This document shows positions 58,143 through 64,000 of a DNA stretch of 64,000 nucleotides, piece by piece. The notes below the pieces were generated by a model, which was given only the letters and a program-made list of their open reading frames with translations, did not search any database and was not told where the DNA came from. The stretch spans positions 18,085 to 82,084 of the forward strand of contig NZ_ANFM02000007.1 in assembly GCF_000333895.2 (NCBI RefSeq), written 5' to 3'. Each line of letters opens with the position of its first letter. Position 1 is the stretch's first letter. Source of the DNA: Grimontia indica. GTDB taxonomy: Bacteria; Pseudomonadota; Gammaproteobacteria; Enterobacterales; Vibrionaceae. A program made the position numbers and the translations under genes.

Positions 58143-59294
58143 TTACTCGTCAGAGAGAAAGGCTGCTAAATCGGATCGACGATTCTGAGCGTCTTGGTAG
58201 CCCATGTCAATTAAGTGGTTGATATATTTCGGCTCAAACAGCAGATAACTGGTGATGGCCGCATCTTCAACAGGACTGATGCCTAGAACTCTCATCAGAC
58301 CTCTTACTGCAGTAGGCATATGACAGTAGTAGCGTTCAACCAAAGGCTCAAAAGGTTCAGAAGGTGAAAGGTGGAAGGCATCGACTTGCCGCAGTGCCAA
58401 TTTTTCAGCTTTAGATTTTGCCATGGCGCCGACTAGAGCATTCATGCGTTCTAAATGTTCCAGATCAGCGGAAAGCGTGTCAGCAAATATAGCATCCATT
58501 AAGTGCCCACCCAGACTCGCTAAGCCTGGCGCTTGTGCAAGGGCATGATTCTTTTGGGAACGTTTAGGGTTCAAGTCGATTATCAAAACCTTATCAGCCC
58601 CCATTTTCAATGCAGGTCGGAGCGGCGCGATTTGGTGAACTGAGCCATCACCGTAATAGTTGTGCCCGATTTGCGAAGCAGGGAAAACGATAGGGATGGC
58701 AGAAGATGCCAGCAAGTGCTCAGTCGTTATCTGGCAAGGAATACCAATAGCGCGGGAGCGGGCCCAGGGTTCAATGCAAGATTGTCCTTGATAGAAGGTC
58801 ACGGATTTACTGGTCTGGTAGTTTGAGGCAGTAATGGCGAGCCCTCTTAAATTCCCCGCAAGAATTTGATGCTCTATCTTACTGTAATTCAATACATTAT
58901 TAAGCAATCCGCGCAGTGGCCGGTTGTCGAGAAGGCCAAAGGGAGGCGCGCAGTGATACTTGGCTTGCATGCGGGCAAAGCCTTGTCTGCCGATATGATG
59001 AAACATGCCAGAAAAGGAGCTTTGGAAGACATCCTTGGTTGTCAGGTTGGCCCAAAGCCAAGACAGTTTTTTGACGCCAAGTCGGAAACATGACGTATGG
59101 CAGGCAAGAGAGGTGGCATTCAACGCACCGGCAGACGTACCACAATAAATGGTAAAGGGGCTGTGATGCACCCTTGGATACCATTCAGCGATCGCCTTCA
59201 ACACGCCAATCTGATACGCCGCGCGTGCACCGCCACCCGTGAGTAAAAGGGCGGTGGTTTTGCGTGGAGTATTGGAGTGCGCGCTGGACGCCAT
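58143..59294 (-). CDS. Patatin-like phospholipase
   Basis: The 383-residue product is a patatin-family acyl hydrolase with a Ser-Asp dyad: oxyanion loop GGGARAAYQIG (20-30), nucleophile elbow GTSAG with Ser54, and the aspartate in NYYGDGSVHQIAPL. A C-terminal helical extension (about 280-383) follows. Such proteins cleave phospholipids or other acyl esters; no signal peptide is visible. It is divergent from the response-regulator cyclase gene across about 200 bp and lies upstream of the single-domain cyclase on the same strand. Confidence 0.9.
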   Translation of the reverse strand: MASSAHSNTPRKTTALLLTGGGARAAYQIGVLKAIAEWYPRVHHSPFTIYCGTSAGALNATSLACHTSCFRLGVKKLSWLWANLTTKDVFQSSFSGMFHHIGRQGFARMQAKYHCAPPFGLLDNRPLRGLLNNVLNYSKIEHQILAGNLRGLAITASNYQTSKSVTFYQGQSCIEPWARSRAIGIPCQITTEHLLASSAIPIVFPASQIGHNYYGDGSVHQIAPLRPALKMGADKVLIIDLNPKRSQKNHALAQAPGLASLGGHLMDAIFADTLSADLEHLERMNALVGAMAKSKAEKLALRQVDAFHLSPSEPFEPLVERYYCHMPTAVRGLMRVLGISPVEDAAITSYLLFEPKYINHLIDMGYQDAQNRRSDLAAFLSDE

Positions 59295-59495
59295 AATCGT
59301 TACCTGCTTGATATCTCGTTATTTAAGTATGAACTAGAAGCCGTGCTTATGACGTTTTGATCTCTTTGATTTACCGGACGTTACCGACCGATTGTGAGCT
59401 AGAGCTAAAAGACACTGATGGTTTTGTCATCGCTTCTTAGTAAGAGAACGACAGATGGTATATTTCAATTCAACAATATTCATAAAGAGTATGAG

Positions 59496-60428
59496 ATGGC
59501 ATTTTCTGTTCGCGTCCTTATTGCTGATGATGACAAGGCTTCGGCCAAGCTGGTAGAAGTATTACTTCAAAAGTGGGGCGTTGAGGTTATCGTCGCGCAT
59601 GACGGTGTTGAAGCGCTTGAGTACATTATGCAGCCAGAGCCGCCTTCTTTATTGCTGCTTGATTGGGAAATGCCTGGGTATAGTGGTATTGAACTCTGTC
59701 AGAAAATTCGTCAGATCGACACGTCAAATCCACCTTACATCATTATTTGCACCGCAAGAGACACGGCAGAGCATATCGCTGAAGGTCTAAATCAAGGCGC
59801 GAATGACTTCGTAACCAAGCCTTTCAATACTCAGGTGCTGAAAGCCCGAATCGAAGTTGGACGCAGAACGCTCGAGTTACAAGCGAGACTCGTGGATGCT
59901 ATGACCCGTCTTGACCACCTTGCGAGCTTTGATGAGCTCACCGGGCTTTTAAACCGGCGCGCGTTGTTCGAACGCGTTCATGAAGATTTCTCACGGGCGA
60001 TGCGAACGGATAGCCGGCTTTGTTTTGCGGTTTGTGATATTGACTGGTTTAAACGCATTAATGACGAGCATGGTCATCCCGCTGGGGATGCGATTTTACG
60101 TCAATTAGGCGAGATTTTTAGTCGCCAATTACGCCCCTATGACAGAGTGGGTCGTATTGGAGGGGAGGAGTTCCTGTTACTTTTCAGTGTTAAAGATGCA
60201 GGGCGAGCTCATAAAGTACTAGAAAGGATACGGCAGGCGATTGAAGCGCATAGCTTTGAGTATCAAGGACAATTTATCTCTGTCACCATGAGCTTTGGGG
60301 CGACCTTTGTTATTCCGGGAGAGAAAGTGGAGCGGGTTGAAGATTATTTTAGCCATGCGGACAAGGCGCTATACCAATCAAAAGAGCGGGGACGGAACCT
60401 CGTTACGTTCTTTGATAATTGCGTATAA
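59496..60428 (+). CDS. Response regulator with GGDEF output domain (diguanylate cyclase)
   Basis: The 310-residue product joins a receiver domain (about 5-120; phospho-acceptor Asp56 in LLLLDWEMPG, acidic pocket DDD at 11-13, Lys108 in VTKPF) to a GGDEF domain with GGEEF at 222-226 and the inhibitory-site motif RPYD just before it. It is a WspR/PleD-type cyclase activated by phosphorylation. No histidine kinase is adjacent, so the partner is encoded elsewhere. The ATG at 59496 is chosen; an upstream in-frame extension to 59418 has no domain content. Confidence 0.9.
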   Translation: MAFSVRVLIADDDKASAKLVEVLLQKWGVEVIVAHDGVEALEYIMQPEPPSLLLLDWEMPGYSGIELCQKIRQIDTSNPPYIIICTARDTAEHIAEGLNQGANDFVTKPFNTQVLKARIEVGRRTLELQARLVDAMTRLDHLASFDELTGLLNRRALFERVHEDFSRAMRTDSRLCFAVCDIDWFKRINDEHGHPAGDAILRQLGEIFSRQLRPYDRVGRIGGEEFLLLFSVKDAGRAHKVLERIRQAIEAHSFEYQGQFISVTMSFGATFVIPGEKVERVEDYFSHADKALYQSKERGRNLVTFFDNCV

Positions 60429-60430
60429 AA

Positions 60431-60456
60431 AAAGCGCCTCCAATGGGAGGCGCTTT
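60431..60456. terminator. Bidirectional terminator between the cyclase gene and proS
   Basis: AAAGCGCCTCC pairs perfectly with GGAGGCGCTTT around an AATG loop. On the minus strand it is followed by seven T residues, making it a strong proS terminator; on the plus strand it serves the cyclase gene. Confidence 0.9.
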
Positions 60457-60473
60457 CAATTCAGTTAGCGGAA

Positions 60474-62189
60474 TTAAGCCAGTTTCGCTTTCACGAACTC
60501 AACCATGTTTTCCATCTCAACCGGCACTTTTTCGCCGTCACGACGGTGCTTGTATTCAAACACGCCGTTGTCCATGCTGCGCTCACCGATGATGATAGTG
60601 TGTGGCACACCCGTTAGTTCCATGTCAGAGAACATCACACCTGGGCGTTCTTTTCGGTCATCGAACAGAACTTCAACGCCCGCTGCGGTCAGATCAGCGT
60701 ACAATTTTTCTGCTGCTTCTTTAACGCGCTCAGATTTGTGCATGTTCATTGGAACAATAGCAACGGTAAACGGTGCAATCGCATCTGGCCAGATGATGCC
60801 GTTTTCGTCGTGGTTCTGCTCAATGGCCGCGGCCACAACACGTGAAACGCCGATGCCGTAACAACCCATTTCCAGAATGGTGTTCTTACCGTCAGCACCC
60901 AGTACGCCGCAGTTCATCTTCTCAGAGTAGTTAGTACCTAACTGGAAGATGTGACCCACTTCGATGCCACGCTTCAGAAGGATAGTGCCTTGACCACATG
61001 GGCTTGGGTCACCTTCAACCACGTTACGGATATCAGCCACTTCACCCAGCTCAACGTCACGACCCCAGTTAATGCCGAAGTAGTGTTTGTCGTCGATGTT
61101 CGCACCTGCGCCGAAATCACTCATTGCTGCAACACTGCGGTCAACAATGAAAGGAACGGTCAGGTTAACTGGACCCAGTGAGCCAGGGCCTGCATTTACA
61201 AGCGCACGAATTTCTTCTTCGGTCGCGAATTGTAGCGGCATCTCAACTTGTGGAAGCTTCTCAGCTTTGATTTCGTTAAGTTCGTGGTCGCCACGAACCA
61301 GCAGCGCAACCAGATCAGCATCAACAGCGTCAGACGCTTTCACGAACAGTGTCTTAACGGTTTTCTCGATTGGCAGGTCAAACTGCTCCACAAGCTGAGC
61401 GATGGTTTTCGCATCAGGTGTATCTACCAGCGTCATTTCCTGAGTTGGTGCAGCGCGTTCACCTGCAGGTGCAACGGCTTCTGCCATTTCAACGTTCGCA
61501 GCGTAATCAGACTCAGTAGAGAATGCGATGGTATCTTCACCGCTGTTTGCCAGAACGTGGAATTCGTGTGAAGCAGAACCACCAATAGCACCTGTGTCAG
61601 CCAGCACTGGACGGTAATCCAGACCCATACGGTCAAATGCCGCACAGTAAGCAACGTGCATCGCATCGTATGACTTCTGCAAGCCTTCTTTGTCGATGTC
61701 GAAGCTGTACGCATCCATCATCGAGAATTCACGCGCACGCATCACACCGAAGCGCGGACGCACTTCATCACGGAACTTGGTCTGGATCTGATACAGGTTC
61801 AGAGGCAGTTGCTTGTATGAGTTCACTTCGTTGCGAACAAGAGAAGTGATCACTTCTTCTGCCGTCGGGCTCAGAACAAACGGACGCTCGTGGCGGTCAG
61901 TGAAGCGAAGTAGTTCAGGACCCATCTTTTCAGAGCGGCCTGTTTCTTCCCATAGCTCAAACGGCTGAACTACGGGCATCAGAGTTTCAATCGCACCTGC
62001 GTTGTTGATTTCCTGACGAACGATGTTTTCAACCTTTTGCAGTACGCGCAAACCGGTTGGCAGCCAGGTGTACAGACCTGAAGCCAGTTTGCGGATCATA
62101 CCGGCACGCAGCATCAGCTGGTGGCTGATCACTTCTGCGTCGTTTGGCGTTTCCTTCAAAGTAGAAAGAAGGTATTTACTGGTACGCAT
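60474..62189 (-). CDS. proS: Prolyl-tRNA synthetase (bacterial type)
   Basis: ProS charges tRNA-Pro. The 571-residue product is the long bacterial class II form: motif 1 around [19 protein letters not shown], motif 2 [26 protein letters not shown], an inserted YbaK-like editing domain between motifs 2 and 3 (about 225-385), motif 3 [14 protein letters not shown], and a C-terminal anticodon-binding domain. It is closed by a strong terminator and is next to trmO. Confidence 0.97.
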   Translation of the reverse strand: MRTSKYLLSTLKETPNDAEVISHQLMLRAGMIRKLASGLYTWLPTGLRVLQKVENIVRQEINNAGAIETLMPVVQPFELWEETGRSEKMGPELLRFTDRHERPFVLSPTAEEVITSLVRNEVNSYKQLPLNLYQIQTKFRDEVRPRFGVMRAREFSMMDAYSFDIDKEGLQKSYDAMHVAYCAAFDRMGLDYRPVLADTGAIGGSASHEFHVLANSGEDTIAFSTESDYAANVEMAEAVAPAGERAAPTQEMTLVDTPDAKTIAQLVEQFDLPIEKTVKTLFVKASDAVDADLVALLVRGDHELNEIKAEKLPQVEMPLQFATEEEIRALVNAGPGSLGPVNLTVPFIVDRSVAAMSDFGAGANIDDKHYFGINWGRDVELGEVADIRNVVEGDPSPCGQGTILLKRGIEVGHIFQLGTNYSEKMNCGVLGADGKNTILEMGCYGIGVSRVVAAAIEQNHDENGIIWPDAIAPFTVAIVPMNMHKSERVKEAAEKLYADLTAAGVEVLFDDRKERPGVMFSDMELTGVPHTIIIGERSMDNGVFEYKHRRDGEKVPVEMENMVEFVKAKLA

Positions 62190-62255
62190 CTAAGCTATCC
62201 GTTTATCTAATTACAGTATGGAGGGTATAAGGGCGTCATATTAACAGCGAGAACC

Positions 62256-62975
62256 CTATTCGCCAAAGGCTTCTATTGCTGTCACGGTGATTACAGGTTC
62301 AGCGACGGTAAACTTCACATTTAGGTCAAAGAGGTGGACCGCATACTCCTTGGTATCGGCTTTTCCTTTTTTATAGGCTGGGCGTGGATCCTGTGCAAGT
62401 ACTTCACTAATCACCTGCAGCTTATTTTGGCCGTCTTTATCTTTGGCTAAAAATGCTAAAGGTTGAGCGTCAAACTGGATATCGAGTGTTTGAGGCGCTT
62501 CTGCAGCATATCCACCCGCAGCTTCTTCTATGGAATCCGAATAAGGGATATAAGGCTTGATGTCGACGACTGGCGTACCATCAACAAGATCGCAACTCCC
62601 AATATCAATAATTATTTTGCCACCTTCTTTACGAACCCCTTTCAAAGGCACGACCGACATACCGATACCGTTCGGTCTGAAGGTTGCGCGGCTAGCAAAT
62701 ACGCCAATACGCTCATTGCCACCCAAGCGGGGAGGACGGACTGTTGGTGTCCAACCTTGCTCGAGGTTTTGGTCAAACAAGAAAAGAACCCAAAGGTGCG
62801 AGAATTGTTCAATACCACGCACTGTGTCTTCATTGCATGCTTCGCCTTCTAAAACGATAGATGCCAAAGCACTTGGCGCAAGTCCTGGTTGACGGGGGAC
62901 GGCGAATTTCTCTTTATAAGGGGATTCAATATGACCGACAGGCGTCAGGGAATATTTCATGTTGGTTTTACTCAT
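62256..62975 (-). CDS. trmO: tRNA (N6-threonylcarbamoyladenosine-N6)-methyltransferase TrmO
   Basis: TrmO (TsaA/YaeB) methylates t6A37 of tRNA-Thr to m6t6A. The 239-residue product has an N-terminal UPF0066 SAM-binding beta-barrel (SLTPVGHIESPYKEKFAVPRQPG...FSHLWVLFLFDQ...RPNGIGMSVVPL...DGTPVVDIKPYIPY) and a C-terminal domain (about 160-239). The start could be the ATG at 62975 or the one at 62960; neither has a strong binding site. It is next to proS, as in E. coli, and a second t6A-modifying enzyme, tcdA, lies elsewhere in the window. Confidence 0.93.
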   Translation of the reverse strand: MSKTNMKYSLTPVGHIESPYKEKFAVPRQPGLAPSALASIVLEGEACNEDTVRGIEQFSHLWVLFLFDQNLEQGWTPTVRPPRLGGNERIGVFASRATFRPNGIGMSVVPLKGVRKEGGKIIIDIGSCDLVDGTPVVDIKPYIPYSDSIEEAAGGYAAEAPQTLDIQFDAQPLAFLAKDKDGQNKLQVISEVLAQDPRPAYKKGKADTKEYAVHLFDLNVKFTVAEPVITVTAIEAFGE

Positions 62976-63088
62976 TAGGCTATCGGTGGAACTTTACCAT
63001 ACTCGTCAAGGTGGCCTAACAATCGTGGATGCTTGCGTTGGCAATGCGTGTCATAATCGCAGCGTAATAGTGTATAGAGGGTAGCGTT

Positions 63089-63640
63089 TTGGCTAGACCA
63101 GCGGTTTTTGTCGATAGAGATGGTGTGATCAACGTTGATCACGGTTATGTCAGTACAACAGATGACTTTGAATATATAGATGGCGTTTTCGATGCTTGCC
63201 GAGCATTGAAAGAAATGGGCTATCTCCTTGTGCTCGTGACCAATCAGTCTGGTATCGCCCGTGGCTACTATACGGAAGATGAATTTCTCAACCTGACGGA
63301 ATGGATGGATTGGAACTTCGCTGACAAAGGTGTGGACTTTGACGGTATCTACTACTGCCCGCACCACCCTGAACATGGTGATGACAAATACAAGCAAGAT
63401 TGTGATTGCCGTAAACCGAAACCCGGTATGTTTTTCTCTGCGCGAGACTTCCTCAAGATCGACATGGAAAACTCTGTCATGATTGGGGACAAGGCGGACG
63501 ACATGCGTGCTGCAGAAGCGGCAGGTATTTCAACCAAGATTCTGGTTCGCACTGGAAAGACAGTATCAGAAGAAGGTGAAAAGCTGGCAACAGCGGTACT
63601 TGATAGCATTGCTGATGTGCCTGAATACCTGAAAAAGTGA
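63089..63640 (+). CDS. gmhB: D-glycero-beta-D-manno-heptose 1,7-bisphosphate 7-phosphatase
   Basis: GmhB removes the 7-phosphate in the ADP-heptose pathway that supplies the LPS inner core. The 183-residue product is a HAD phosphatase with the nucleophile motif [29 protein letters not shown], a zinc-binding loop [10 protein letters not shown]...[12 protein letters not shown] and the final [16 protein letters not shown]. The start is TTG at 63089 with GAGGG upstream. In E. coli gmhB also precedes an rRNA operon. Confidence 0.95.
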   Translation: MARPAVFVDRDGVINVDHGYVSTTDDFEYIDGVFDACRALKEMGYLLVLVTNQSGIARGYYTEDEFLNLTEWMDWNFADKGVDFDGIYYCPHHPEHGDDKYKQDCDCRKPKPGMFFSARDFLKIDMENSVMIGDKADDMRAAEAAGISTKILVRTGKTVSEEGEKLATAVLDSIADVPEYLKK

Positions 63641-63673
63641 TATCTGAAATTAAAATCTGATTAAAAAAAACAG

Positions 63674-63702
63674 AAAAAGCAGCCAAAATTGGCTGCTTTT
63701 TT
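63674..63702 (+). terminator. Terminator of gmhB
   Basis: AAAAAGCAGCCAA pairs perfectly with TTGGCTGCTTTTT; the T-run serves as the termination signal, 34 bp after the gmhB stop codon. Confidence 0.9.
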
Positions 63703-63773
63703 GCCTCTTTGGTTGTCTTTTGAGCGCTTGAGCGTTTTTTTAGAAAAAAAGCCACTTTTTCATAAGAAAGGTA

Positions 63774-63809
63774 TTGCCAACAAGAAATCTCTCCCTATAA
63801 TGCGCTCCT
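63774..63809 (+). promoter_or_regulatory. rRNA operon promoter P1
   Basis: TTGCCA (63774-63779) and TATAAT (63796-63801) are separated by 16 bp, followed by a GC-rich GCGCTCC discriminator typical of rrn P1. The A/T-rich stretch just upstream (about 63740-63770) is a plausible UP element. Confidence 0.88.
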
Positions 63810-64000
63810 CGTTGGCACGGCAAAGTTCGCAGCTAACACGAGGAAAGCAAAAGTGCTTGACTCGAAAAAAGAGTTGAGTTTAAATCTCACTCCGCTCAGC
63901 AAGGCTGAGCACGTTCTTTAACAATTTGACCTATGCAATCTGTGTGGGCACTCGTAATTGATAGACAAAAGATTTATCGATGTTTACTGAGTGACCAAAC
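63810..64000 (+). other. rRNA operon leader, with boxA; 16S gene beyond the right edge
   Basis: The leader contains CGTTCTTTAACA (63912-63923), close to the boxA antitermination element TGCTCTTTAACA of rrn operons. The 16S rRNA itself has not begun by position 64000. Confidence 0.85.
63857..63892 (+). promoter_or_regulatory. Candidate rRNA operon promoter P2
   Basis: TTGACT (63857-63862) and TTAAAT (63880-63885) are separated by 17 bp. E. coli rrn P2 promoters also use a TTGACT -35. The -10 is only a partial match. Confidence 0.5.

Overview
The window reads as a chromosomal segment of a marine gammaproteobacterium of the family Vibrionaceae. The evidence is gene order: pyrH-frr-uppS-cdsA-ispC-rseP-bamA-skp-lpxD-fabZ-lpxA-lpxB-rnhB-dnaE-accA-tilS, then glnD/map diverging from rpsB-tsf, gmhB beside an rRNA operon, and the gcvA/csd/tcdA/mltA and ppnN/queF/syd/yqcC/truC neighbourhoods. 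Several small families typical of Vibrio relatives also occur (DUF2310, DUF2789, DUF3301, DUF3549, DUF3461, DUF4250). I suspect the Grimontia/Enterovibrio/Photobacterium side of the family, but the sequence alone does not fix the genus.

Layout. 1-6.9 kb: the 5' end of an unknown gene, mltA, a 280-bp inverted-repeat element, then an accessory metabolic cassette (orphan TAXI binding protein, BKACE-type beta-keto acid cleavage enzyme, class III aminotransferase, divergent LysR regulator), then tcdA. 7-11.3 kb: a complete polyhydroxybutyrate operon, phaB-phaA-phaP-phaC, on the minus strand. 11.8-16.9 kb: csdA-csdE, the small RNA gcvB, gcvA, an alpha/beta hydrolase, a ygdD-type membrane protein and rlmM. 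17-24.3 kb: xni, ppnN, an active-looking diguanylate cyclase, a TPR membrane protein with a degenerate GGDEF-like domain, and queF. 24.3-30 kb: syd, small conserved proteins, the regulatory RNA csrB with a VarA/GacA-type box, the DUF3301/DUF3549 pair, yqcC, truC and a DUF3461 gene.

30.2-54.5 kb is the conserved housekeeping block: nitrogen sensing (glnD), N-terminal Met removal (map), translation (rpsB, tsf, frr), UMP synthesis (pyrH), undecaprenyl, CDP-diacylglycerol and isoprenoid synthesis (uppS, cdsA, ispC), envelope stress and outer-membrane assembly (rseP, bamA, skp), lipid A (lpxD, lpxA, lpxB), fatty acids (fabZ, accA), replication (dnaE, rnhB) and tRNA-Ile lysidine (tilS). 54.6-64 kb holds a cytochrome c, an NSS-family transporter, a second small inverted-repeat element, DUF4250/yaeP, two more diguanylate cyclases flanking a patatin phospholipase, proS, trmO, gmhB, and the promoters and leader of an rRNA operon whose 16S gene lies beyond the right edge.

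The most noteworthy items are two noncoding RNAs, gcvB (about 13611-13829) and csrB (about 26515-26938), recognised from sequence and synteny; two mobile-like inverted-repeat elements; and the BKACE/aminotransferase/TAXI/LysR cassette, which could feed acetoacetate to the adjacent polyhydroxybutyrate operon. That link is a hypothesis. I found no CRISPR array, prophage, transposase or defence system.
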